Below are positions 48,235 to 56,756 of a stretch of 64,000 nt of DNA, in pieces. A program made the position numbers and the translations under genes. How positions within the stretch are numbered: the stretch's first letter is position 1; every line of letters starts with the position of its first letter. The DNA is from Symsagittifera roscoffensis. Taxonomy: Eukaryota > Xenacoelomorpha > Acoela > Convolutidae. The DNA is taken from assembly GCF_963678635.1 (NCBI RefSeq), contig NC_087063.1, positions 70,825,617 through 70,889,616 of the forward strand. Direction: 5' to 3'. Below the pieces are notes generated by a model. That model did not search any database. It worked only from the letters and a program-made list of their open reading frames with translations, and had not been told where the DNA came from.

Positions 48235-49118
48235 TGTAACAGTCGCCTAATTCGGTCACATATGAGGCTTAAGAAAAATAGGCCCTATAACCATTGGCTC
48301 AAGAGTCAGGGACACTATCTCATATGTGTTTTTCTACCTCAAAACGGTCGGAGCCAATTCGGTTCGCTTGCGACGAGAGACTAGAACCCGTTACAGCTTA
48401 AAGGCCACTACCAAAATATCCCCCCACTCTAGAAAATAAGAACGTCCCCATACCTAGGTCTCAAAATACCCAAAATACACGAACGCCGTTAAAAACCGGG
48501 TTGGAACAATCCGTTAAGTTACTTTTTTATTGGACAGTGGAACTTTGATCCATTTCAGATGGATCAACCTAAAACTCGCCTTACCTCAACATAACAATCG
48601 TAAAACACACTCGGGAAAATTAAATTAGGTACTTACATAGCAGCACACTCGAGAACTAGAGGTAACTAAATTAGTGAGCAACTTGAGAATGATCGGGGAA
48701 TTAAGTTTGATTCAATAAGTTCTAATCGAACAAGTTTTATCTCGAGAATGGAGTTTTGGTTCTGGACCATTGGGACACTTCGGCTGTCCACCTTTCCACC
48801 GAAGGCTCACTCTGGTTCAGCTAGATTCCGATCTTCTTTTGTAATCACTGTCTCCTATATCAAGATAGGACAGCTCTACTCTCGTGGTTTTTATTATTAT
48901 CTTGGAAATTGCGAATAGCAATTTCCCGCTGTTTTTCTGTCATTTTTCCCGCAATTGTCAATTCGGTCGTTCTTTTCTATATTTTATGTTTTCAGTTGTC
49001 GCGAGAAAACCGAGCATGACAGGCTCCATTCGAATTTTTGAAAATTAAAACTCCATTCCAAAAACACGTATTTTCGTGTTCCTCAAGGTCAAACTTCCAG
49101 ATATGACCGACTGGCACA
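48235..49118 (-). repeat. 3' LTR of the giant element
   Basis: 884 bases, TG...CA ends (TGTAACAG at the left, CTGGCACA at the right on the plus strand), similar along its length to 37,613-38,512. It follows a purine-rich tract on the minus strand, as expected for a 3' LTR. It contains CTYGAGAA words at 48,648, 48,682 and 48,741. Confidence 0.75.
48526..48531 (-). promoter_or_regulatory. LTR polyadenylation signal
   Basis: Minus-strand AATAAA, at the same LTR position as 37,899-37,904. Confidence 0.55.
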
Positions 49119-49131
49119 TACTCCCCGGACT
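49119..49131 (-). promoter_or_regulatory. Polypurine tract next to the 3' LTR
   Basis: On the minus strand AGTCCGGGGAGTA directly precedes the LTR TGTGCC end. A purine-rich primer for plus-strand synthesis is expected at exactly this position. The core GTCCGGGGAGT recurs three more times in the element. Confidence 0.6.
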
Positions 49132-49555
49132 CAAGATCGATGTCCTCATCGCGTGCTGCCGTCTGTCAGTGAATCCCCAGGAACCCGAGTTTTACTCAAG
49201 ATACAGTGCCAGTGATCATTTACAGAAGTTTGCAGCAGACTTAAGTTTATCTACACCCCAAAATTCTTAACCATGTAAAATTTTCACACTATCGCTAAAC
49301 AGCAATCAAAATCTGCACACACTTGCACCTGTGGATTTTCGCTTTTTAAGCTTGTAATTTAAAATTTCTTTTGCCCTATTCAATCAGGAAGTTGTCATGC
49401 AGCATTTTGATTTATATAATAGATATAACATATTAATAACAATATCTCATTTGTTAAAATTTTTTTTGGTGAACCCAGATTTCATCCGAGTTCACCCTCG
49501 AGCCCCCTTCCCTCTCAAGACTCAAGACTCTAGAATTTCCCTCTGAGCCACCTGC
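49119..49555 (-). other. 3' untranslated stretch of the giant element
   Basis: About 430 bases between the last post-pol codon and the LTR, AT-rich in its middle. No ORF supported. Confidence 0.5.
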
Positions 49556-49764
49556 TCATCTCGCGTTCTTTGCCCCCGAGGTACTAGATCCAGACGTATT
49601 TGACACCGCAAACTGTTTCAACAGTGCTTCTTCATCATCGGAGCTAATCACGATCTCCTCCCAAGCCTTCAGCTGTTCATAGGATCGCATCCATTCCCTT
49701 TGCTTCTGCAATCTCTTCGCTTGATTGGGCAAACTCTTCACTCTTCACCTTCGACTTTTTCGGT
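49556..49764 (-). CDS. C-terminal tail of post-pol polyprotein 2
   Basis: About 65 codons ending TGA at 49,556, with no ATG of its own (the in-frame GTG is at 49,741). It is Lys/Arg/Gln-rich at first (KSLPNQAKRLQKQREWMRSY), then acidic and Ser/Thr-rich. The frame is one base off the preceding ORF and runs into it, and the relative at 8,170-8,230 has a matching basic stretch directly after its counterpart of that ORF. It is best read as the shifted tail of the same protein, a basic and then acidic C-terminus. Function unknown. Confidence 0.5.
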
Positions 49765-51357
49765 TCAAACAGGAGGAATTGTGAAGACTTCCTCTAGTAT
49801 CGACTCCCTTCCTCTAGTATCGACTCTTTTCCACCCCGTCGTGATCGCATTTCGATGGGTCAGCAGAGGTCTCTTGAAGGCCTCCGGTCCTATCTCGGCA
49901 TGGAACTGTCGATATTCCTTTTGATATTTCCTCATATGATCCTTCGTTACCATGTATAACCAGGACGTCAACGTCGCTCGAAACCAAGGAAAGAACCTCA
50001 AGCGGCTCCATATGTGTCTGACTTCCATTGGTATGGCGAATACCTTGCATGCAGTCTCAAACAACTCAAGTCTCCTACTGTAATCTATCGCGTATATCGA
50101 CTCCGCCGTTGGCGTCTTCGTTTCCCGATACTTGGTTACATTTTCTTCAATCCATCTTAGAGCCAGCATCGTGCTCACCACCAAGAGCGTCACCTTCTGC
50201 TGATGATCGGGCAGTCCTAACGACCTGATTTCTTCCACATCCCAGATCAGGCAGAGATTCGCGTGATCCGGGTACCACATTGTTTGTTCCAGACAGTGGC
50301 ATGGACATTCCCCATGTGTGAGGTCAGTGCTCCAAAGATTGCGCTCTCCCGAGGCTTCCAGGAGTGGTTCGAGCTCCATCATCTTCTCGTGTATCGTATC
50401 ATTCTCCTCCATGTTTGGAGCACCACCCATAGGTTTTCCGATCACGTTTTGTCTCTCCTGGTCACTTGTGTTTTCACTTTCCAAACCCAAAAGTTCTTCC
50501 CCCCAGATTTCACTCAAGTCGTCCCTCTGTTCTTTCGGCACTGTCCCTCGGATTTTCCTCAACAACCTGTGTGAGTGATGCGACATCCGAGCCAGTCTTA
50601 CGCACTTGAGCACTGAGAAGGCCTTGTCTATCAATACCCTTTGGCTGGATACCTCCACCATCGCCATGTGCAATGGATAGTGGCTGCCACATAGGTTGGC
50701 CATCACTGACCCCACTAAGGACTTCGCATTTAGAGGCAGACCATAGGCTTCGCTCATGGGAAATCCCATTTCCGCTTCAAGTCCAACCTTCCAGCTCTTG
50801 ATGTGTTTCTGGGTTACCTGAAACACCCCGGGCCATGACTCCACACTCAACGCGGTCACCAAGTGGTGTTCTGACTCTAGCCTCTCCAGTGACTGGAGAC
50901 TGCACATTCTCGAGAAGAATCCCAGAGCTGTTGCTAGGTTCACCGTGGTACTCGCGTAACACTCAGCCACGATCTGTATTTCACTCTTTTCCCTTTCGGT
51001 AATGTCTTCAAACCAGTTGACTAGATCTTCTTTCTGGAAGGACTGTATCCTGACGCATGACTGTCCATCACAGGTGTGCTCGCCAATTCCACGCGTCGAA
51101 TCAAGACAACTGCCCGGCTCCATTTTCTTCACCGACCCTAGTCTACTCGTCGTTTCACTTGACTCCTTCACCTGAGGCAGGATCAGTCTGTGCACTATGC
51201 TCAATGTCGCCAGATCTTCGTCCTCCGCTGGTGCTAATCTCACTCGCTCCGTGACTTCCTCGATCAGGCTCGCATGGGGATGTGGACACCAGGAGGGCCT
51301 CAGCAATTTCCACACCACTCCTAGATTCGTGACCAACATGCCATTCCCGTTACCCAT
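49765..51357 (-). CDS. Post-pol polyprotein 2, main domain (unknown)
   Basis: 530 codons from a real ATG at 51,357 to TGA at 49,765. No family is recognised. Visible features are LGVVWKLLRPSWC near residue 12, a Cys-containing EPGSCLDSTRGIGEHTCDG around residue 80, ATALGFFSRM near 140, Trp-rich turns, an HGECPCHCLEQTMWYPDHA block around 350 followed by LCLIWD and LGLPD, and a C-terminal SWLYMVTKDHMRKY helix with a Lys/Arg-rich end. The diverged copy at 6,230-8,230 keeps these blocks in order, which is good evidence for selection. The same frame is open upstream apart from stops at 51,373 and 51,430, so it may be the C-terminal part of a larger product. Confidence 0.75.
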   Translation of the reverse strand: MGNGNGMLVTNLGVVWKLLRPSWCPHPHASLIEEVTERVRLAPAEDEDLATLSIVHRLILPQVKESSETTSRLGSVKKMEPGSCLDSTRGIGEHTCDGQSCVRIQSFQKEDLVNWFEDITEREKSEIQIVAECYASTTVNLATALGFFSRMCSLQSLERLESEHHLVTALSVESWPGVFQVTQKHIKSWKVGLEAEMGFPMSEAYGLPLNAKSLVGSVMANLCGSHYPLHMAMVEVSSQRVLIDKAFSVLKCVRLARMSHHSHRLLRKIRGTVPKEQRDDLSEIWGEELLGLESENTSDQERQNVIGKPMGGAPNMEENDTIHEKMMELEPLLEASGERNLWSTDLTHGECPCHCLEQTMWYPDHANLCLIWDVEEIRSLGLPDHQQKVTLLVVSTMLALRWIEENVTKYRETKTPTAESIYAIDYSRRLELFETACKVFAIPMEVRHIWSRLRFFPWFRATLTSWLYMVTKDHMRKYQKEYRQFHAEIGPEAFKRPLLTHRNAITTGWKRVDTRGRESILEEVFTIPPV

Positions 51358-51429
51358 CTTCGTTCGACTCTTTTACTTGAGCGCGGCACACTTATCACCT
51401 CTGGTGTCTTCTCGAGAATCAAACCTAAG

Positions 51430-51639
51430 CTAGGTTTCTCTCTCTACAGTGTCTATCTCCACTATCTTCTCTGTCCAGAACTTTAGTAGCTCCGCCACCT
51501 CGTAGTTTCTGTGAGCACCTCCGGCTTCCGAGTCCAGGAAAGGGTTGTACACCATCCCCATCACTCCAGACACATACTGGTACTCTCCCTTCTTATTGGG
51601 TTTCAAGTACTCTCCTGACGAGGCCAAGTTACGGTGCAC
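51430..51639 (-). CDS. Post-pol polyprotein 2, small middle segment
   Basis: 69 codons in the same frame as its neighbours, bounded by TAG at 51,652 and TAG at 51,430, with no ATG (first GTG at 51,639). It contains YQYVSGVMGMVYNPF, matched by YQNVLEIVGTAFNPF in the decayed relative near 6,080. The shared frame and shared order suggest that the flanking TAG codons are lesions or recoded sites, not gene ends. Function unknown. Confidence 0.5.
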   Translation of the reverse strand: MHRNLASSGEYLKPNKKGEYQYVSGVMGMVYNPFLDSEAGGAHRNYEVAELLKFWTEKIVEIDTVERET

Positions 51640-51651
51640 GTCGTGTTTCTC

Positions 51652-52407
51652 CTAGAACTTCTTGTTGTAGAATCTCCGTATCTCATCTAACTTCCTGTGG
51701 CTCTCTAGAGACTGCCTGGAACCATCCTCCTTTTCTATCCCAGTAATCTGGTATACATTCAAGATGACTGCTGAGACTCTCCTTTCCATTGCTTTGCTCC
51801 CAGTTGCTCTTTGCTGGCATGCTAGTATGGTGCTGTCAGTCATCACCGACATTATCCACCTCAAGAAACAAGAAGCGTCTCTCCTCCTTGCCAGGCTCAA
51901 GCTAGCCACGTGTTGCATCAATGTCTGATATATTTCTAGACTTTTTCCACCCAACTTCAACTTGTCGTGCGAGGTCAGCGTTTCCAACTCTATCCCCACC
52001 AGGCTCCTCGCAAACATCAATTGTCTTGCTGTTCTAACAAAGGGATTTGCCATCAATGGCGACGCCCATGAGGATGTCCTCATCGCTTCTTCAAAAAAAT
52101 CCCTCAACAAGTTCTGCCAAGTTCTCCTCAGATGGCTCCCCAATTCCAATTTGTTAATATCAGCCTTCTGCTGGGTAGCCCAGTTGCGTCGTTTGCGTGA
52201 CACTCCACTGTTGGGTTTCTTTAGGCAATCTTCCAATTCCTTCAATGTTTCCAGGGCCACCCACCACGGTCGGGAGGTGTTCCTCGTTTTATTCTTCTCA
52301 AGAGGATCGCTAGTTACTTGCTTCCCAGTGGCCTGGTGTTCATTTGAGACCCATTCTTTGCCAACGTCTACTTCCCATGTCTGCCCGCTCGTCGAACCTC
52401 GTTTCAT
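51652..52407 (-). CDS. Post-pol polyprotein 2, N-terminal segment
   Basis: 251 codons from ATG at 52,407 (AAGATG context) to TAG at 51,652. The product starts basic (MKRGSTSGQTWEVDVGKEW), has a Trp-containing helix (RPWWVALETLKELEDCLKK), a Lys/Arg patch (VSRKRRNWATQQK) and hydrophobic helices near residue 160 (QHVASLSLARR, then CFLRWIMSVMT). A weak match lies in the relative at about 5,420-5,520. No known family. It is in frame with the ORFs on both sides. Confidence 0.55.
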   Translation of the reverse strand: MKRGSTSGQTWEVDVGKEWVSNEHQATGKQVTSDPLEKNKTRNTSRPWWVALETLKELEDCLKKPNSGVSRKRRNWATQQKADINKLELGSHLRRTWQNLLRDFFEEAMRTSSWASPLMANPFVRTARQLMFARSLVGIELETLTSHDKLKLGGKSLEIYQTLMQHVASLSLARRRDASCFLRWIMSVMTDSTILACQQRATGSKAMERRVSAVILNVYQITGIEKEDGSRQSLESHRKLDEIRRFYNKKF

Positions 52408-52413
52408 CTTTGT

Positions 52414-52732
52414 CTAGTGAGGGTTGAAGTCTTCTTCCGTTGTCGAGTTGGTGGGAACCTCCATCTCCCTTTCTACCTCGAGCAGTTTCCTTGGTTCGTA
52501 GCTACTCTTGTAGGCTCCTGTCTCCCATCGTGCCAGAATCATGGGGGTCGTCTCTCTCAGGTTTTTCTCCGAGACTGCATCCGCCGAAGGACTACCCAAC
52601 CCTTCTACCTCTCTCTTTCTCTTGCGAGACTTCACGTCTTTACTTGGGGGCGTTGCCGTTATCATCACTGATTCGACCTCTTTGTCTCCATCCAATCCTT
52701 CCAACTCTTGCCTCCCCCTGCTCGGGCCTTAA
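52414..52732 (-). CDS. Post-pol polyprotein 2, leader segment
   Basis: About 105 codons in the same frame as 52,407-51,652, from which it is separated by a TAG and 6 bases. No ATG; the frame is open from a TAA at 52,735. It is rich in Lys, Arg, Glu and Ser, with a KSRKRKREVEG patch that could serve as a nuclear-localisation or RNA-binding stretch. It may begin at an upstream splice acceptor or be the start of a protein whose ATG has been lost. Function unknown. Confidence 0.4.
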
Positions 52733-52816
52733 GGATATTAGTACTTTTAATTATATTACTAGTTTTGACCTTATCACCCCTTACACTTTCAATTATTTTA
52801 TTGACAGTTTTTTGTT
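52733..52816 (-). other. AT-rich gap between the two post-pol polyproteins
   Basis: 84 bases, much more AT-rich than the flanking coding DNA. On the minus strand it holds GTGTAAGGGG and, about 45 bases later, CTTAAG before GGCCCGAGCAG. These could be a very short intron or simply an intergenic spacer with a promoter. Confidence 0.4.
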
Positions 52817-53660
52817 TCAGAGTAGAGCTGTCTTTACATTCGTCTTCTTTGGTCTACCGTGATGCCTTTCCAACTCGACCATCTTGCTCAGCAGTTCTCC
52901 TCTAGCGTTCTCCTCCAGACCCGTCCCCATCATGACAGGCTCTCCGAACTTCACCACTGTGTCCCACAGCTCTTCCTTGAAATCATCCAGTGTGTTCTCG
53001 CCATCCACTTCTCGATTGAACTCGCTTAAGAATTCTCGCCAAGCGTCCTCATCCAGAGTGCCTAGGAACATGGCCTTGTTTCCCTCGAAGGTATTCTTCT
53101 CCCTTTCTTCTGCGCTCAAGAGTATCATTCCCATATTAGAAGTCTCACCCATCAATGGCAACTCTAGATTTTTACGGGGAGATGAGGTCAGAGGTGGTGT
53201 GGGAGTGTCTGCCCAATTTTCTCCGCTCAGGTCCTTCAACAGCTCTTGAGTGGTGTAATCCTCCTCTGATGGTTTTGGTTCGGGCGTGTTCCCCACTTCC
53301 TTATCCTCCCCTGCCTCGCTGAGAGTCTCATCCATGCTTTCTTCTCCTGATTCGACTCTTCTCCTCTCAAGGATCCTCCTGAATCGATCTTCTACAGGGC
53401 CGCTTCTTTTATCTCCAGGGGTGCCCACCGATAGGGGTGATGGTGTCGTCGGATCCGGTTTCTTGTATTCCGTCAGAGCCACATACAACGGGCCTGCTGC
53501 ATCCAGCTCCTTCCCCTCCTGTCTCATCTCCGCCTGCTCCAGTCCGTAAGGTGCCCGGTATCTTCTCGTGGCAAACTTCATCTCGTCTTTTAGTGCAATG
53601 TGTCCTTCTTTCACGATCATCCTGCCATCGTCCCACACCGCAACATGTTCTCCAAACCCG
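52817..53660 (-). CDS. Post-pol polyprotein 1, C-terminal segment
   Basis: About 275 codons ending TGA at 52,817, with no ATG at its open start (GTG at 53,638). The N-terminus (WDDGRMIVKEGHIALKDE) follows naturally from the preceding ORF if the frame changes by one base in the 20-40 base overlap. The middle is acidic and Pro/Ser/Thr-rich (about residues 60-160), the end is a Glu-rich helical region, and the last residues are basic (HHGRPKKTNVK). The low-complexity acidic middle with a basic tail suggests a linker and a nucleic-acid-contacting end. No family recognised. Confidence 0.55.
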
Positions 53661-55560
53661 CCCGCTCAAGCTTTCTCAAGACCTCTCGTATCTCGAATTT
53701 TGGGGGCAATGAGCCTCTCATCTTCTTCGCTTGCGTCGTCCAGGAGTTTATTTTTTTGTCACAGGTGTGAAAATAGACCGCTGCAGTGTAGCCGATGAAT
53801 AGGGGATCCCAGCCATCGGTGACTTCACTCTGCTGCCCTTCCGCCGCTGCTTTCGCGAACGGGGACGGGACCACCAGGGAACTGTTCATTCCCAGGGTCA
53901 TTCTCCTTACCGTTGTGAACTCTGGAGTGGTTGTTGGCAAGATTTCCTTCTCAAGTATTGCCTCTAGCTCCCTCTTCACCAACTCGAAGCTCTTCTTCCA
54001 CGCGGAAATTCTCAAGACTTCTTGTCCACTCGCCGTCAGGGGATTTAGGTTCCAGAATTTGGGGTAAGTTTCGATGGGACCCCCGCGTTTACCTCCCATC
54101 CTACACTGCAGTTGTCCTCGGAAATTGTACACCATCAATTCTAGATCTTTCACTTTTCCGAAGAGTACCGTGTTGCTCATTTGTGCCCTCAGCACCTCTT
54201 GCTGACACCAGTTGAGTGTCGTCCCATCCAGTATACTTATGAGGCTGAAGTGTGTCACGGAGTTGCGATAAGCTGTCACCAGAGGATCTGGAAACGCGTA
54301 TGTCACGGCCGGTCCATAAATGCAGGTTACGACCTCCTCCAGTCCCCGGATTATCGCCATTGGGTCCGATCTCATCGCCAGGCACAGTTCTGTCAACAGA
54401 GGCATGCCCCCATTCACTTTCCTCCATTCATCTCTCGTCTGTGGATTATTTTCCTCACCAGTCATGTGTCGGTTCTGCATCAGGAGGTACTCCACTAGCA
54501 GCGTCTTTAGCCCTGCAGCACACTTATATGAATAGGTGTCATTGCTCGAGTGGGTTTTCCCCATCGACAGGGACTCCCCATATTTCGTTAGTCGATGAAA
54601 CGACACCGGTTCACCATGGGTCAGGAGCACCAGTGCCAGATACCCGTCAATCCGGAGTGTTTCCACACCCCGACTGAACATGTACGCTGGACCCATATTG
54701 AATAGGTACCTCGGGTAAACCAGGTACAGTGCCAACAACAGGCTGATGGGCATGCTCAGGATTTCTTGTACAAAGGCTCCAAAGATGGTCTCCTTTGCAC
54801 CAAACACTCCAGCCATGAACTCCTTTCCCCAACAAGGACTCAAGAATTCAAGAATCTCGTGATCCCTCCTCGTCTTCAGCTCGCCCTTTGCGTGCTCCCT
54901 CCAGAATCCTCCAATTGCGACCTCGTTGGCAGCTGTGACCAACCTGGTCACCGTCATTTCCCTTTTCTCGGCCACTTCCAGCTGCTCCTCAAGAAAACTC
55001 CAGATTTGCTTCACAAGATGTGGGGCATTCTCCTTCGTCTTCTCCGTAGCGTTTTCCAACCTTGGTGTCAGGAATGGCCACCTGCCTCTGTCTTGTGTCA
55101 GCCGATACACCATCGACTCCAGTTGCTTCTCTGTTGCAGCTACGTTCTTTCTTTCATTGATCGGTCCCCTAGACTTACTGGTGGAGCTTGTGATAGTCAA
55201 GTCCATGCTTCGAAACCACAGGCTGGCCGTCAGGTGAGTTATTATTGGATGATCGTCCCCTATAACCGGACTGAACTTGAGTTGTCTGGCGAAGTTCGAT
55301 ATCTCCAGCAAGAGGACCTCGTCCAATACAATGAGGATATCTGCTAACTCGTAGAAGCCCCTCAACGAGTGGGACACATCCGCCCACGCCGCCGCCAGTT
55401 CTGACTTGCGAAGCCTCAAGTTCGTCGGTTCCAACTCCCGATTGGGAGCTGCCATCAGGATCCGCCATTCATTCCCCTCGGCTCTTAAGATCAAGACCGC
55501 ATACACAAATTGCAGAGCGGGAGGCACGCTCGCGTACCCGGGGACGTCGTGAACACCACT
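53617..55560 (-). CDS. Post-pol polyprotein 1, large central segment
   Basis: About 640 codons ending TGA at 53,617. The ORF has no convincing own start: it overlaps the previous ORF at 55,491-55,560, and the sense of the preceding SGNH-like segment continues in it (VPPALQFVYAVL, then WRILMAAPNRE). Residues 1-110 may complete that second SGNH-like fold, with ADILIVLDEV and GDDHPIITHLTASLWF, the latter near 55,250 as a candidate Asp/His block. The rest is helical, with a hydrophobic stretch ILSMPISLLLALYLVYPRYL around 54,710-54,770 that could be membrane-associated. Unrecognised beyond that. Confidence 0.6.
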   Translation of the reverse strand, partial: SGVHDVPGYASVPPALQFVYAVLILRAEGNEWRILMAAPNRELEPTNLRLRKSELAAAWADVSHSLRGFYELADILIVLDEVLLLEISNFARQLKFSPVIGDDHPIITHLTASLWFRSMDLTITSSTSKSRGPINERKNVAATEKQLESMVYRLTQDRGRWPFLTPRLENATEKTKENAPHLVKQIWSFLEEQLEVAEKREMTVTRLVTAANEVAIGGFWREHAKGELKTRRDHEILEFLSPCWGKEFMAGVFGAKETIFGAFVQEILSMPISLLLALYLVYPRYLFNMGPAYMFSRGVETLRIDGYLALVLLTHGEPVSFHRLTKYGESLSMGKTHSSNDTYSYKCAAGLKTLLVEYLLMQNRHMTGEENNPQTRDEWRKVNGGMPLLTELCLAMRSDPMAIIRGLEEVVTCIYGPAVTYAFPDPLVTAYRNSVTHFSLISILDGTTLNWCQQEVLRAQMSNTVLFGKVKDLELMVYNFRGQLQCRMGGKRGGPIETYPKFWNLNPLTASGQEVLRISAWKKSFELVKRELEAILEKEILPTTTPEFTTVRRMTLGMNSSLVVPSPFAKAAAEGQQSEVTDGWDPLFIGYTAAVYFHTCDKKINSWTTQAKKMRGSLPPKFEIREVLRKLERAGLENMLRCGTMAG

Positions 55561-56756
55561 CTTGTCTTGGAACCAAACCGCGAGGTAACGCTCTCCTGTA
55601 CCTCATTCATCGCTGCAAATAACGTCTGGATAGCTTCCCAGATTCTCTTCGGCGCCGGTTCATCGCTCTGGAGCTGCTCAAGAAACCCAGTCGCATGCAG
55701 GTGGTCATTCATTCCCGCAAACAGTAGTAGCTCGGGCTCGCAAGGCATCTCCGATTTTTTTGCTACCACCAAGGTTAGCATCTGGTTCAGCTCAGCTCCT
55801 GGCAGTGAGTATATCAATGTCTCCGGCCAGAACAATTTGGGAGACGTTCCCTCGAAGTCCGATCCCGCTACGATGATCACCCTCGCAGCAGCTGGATCTG
55901 CTCTGTCGTAAACTGCCAAGGTCTTGGCCAATTGGGTGTTCCCGCAGGGTTTCCCGTATCTAGGATCGTCCGCCAACCTCGTGCCTTCATAAGCGGCATC
56001 CGGCAGTTCCATTTCCCTTGGATGCAACAGTTTGTCCACCACCCTCAACTGTGCTGGAGTTGCCAACCTGATTCTGGCAATGCTCGTTCGATGTTTGGGG
56101 GGCTCCACTATGAGTCCCGGACTCCCCAGCAGCTTGAGAGGCCTGTAACTGATAGGTCCCATGACCGATTTTGTGGGAATCTCAGTCAGATCCGCCGTCT
56201 CCATTATTTTCGCTCTTGAGAAATGCGTCTCGTGAGCCTTCAACCAGTCCACGCACTGGTGTCTAGTCAAGTCTTCATGTGACACTCGCTCGAGACCCAA
56301 AGCTTCCGCCAACTCTTGCCTGCATTCCAGATCTTCCAAGTCCAGCTCCTTTACCTTCTCCAGATATCTCGACCGACTGGTCTCCGCCGGTCTCTCCACC
56401 CTCTTGCTCTCCACCACTACCACCGAGGATACTACCGAACTCTGAGGTGTTGATGACGTTGCCTCCTCGGCCTCCATTGGTGCGGCACCTGGTAATCTGG
56501 TCCGGCTGCTCCTCGAGCTGTCTCTAGAATCGGCCGTCGCTCCCAGGCGACTGGATAAAGTTCTTGAGTTAAAGAAAGGTGGATTTGGAGGTGGCCCGAA
56601 TGTGAATTGGGCCGTCTCCAGCAATTCTGCCTCCAACGCGCTTATGTGTTTTTGGAAGACATCTTTCAACCATTCCACTCCCCTAGGCCTGTCAAAGTGG
56701 ATCTCGTATGAGGATGCATCGTCGGGGAAAAACAGATCACTCCATCTGCTCGGCTA
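55491..56756 (-). CDS. Post-pol polyprotein 1, SGNH end and second SGNH-like domain
   Basis: Open from 56,756 and without an ATG (the in-frame GTG at 56,678 is not a likely start). Its first residues (FFPDDASSYEIHFDRPRG) supply the C-terminal block of the SGNH domain begun in the upstream ORF, with His in EIHF. The relative at about 5,090 keeps SDGIHFV there. A Pro/Ser/Arg linker follows, then a segment with VIIVAGSDFEGTSP (55,850-55,890), SLPGAELNQ and LLFAGMNDHLHATG (55,700-55,725). This resembles blocks I, II and III of a second SGNH fold with an altered first block. It ends at TGA 55,491, inside the overlap with the next ORF. Confidence 0.55.
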
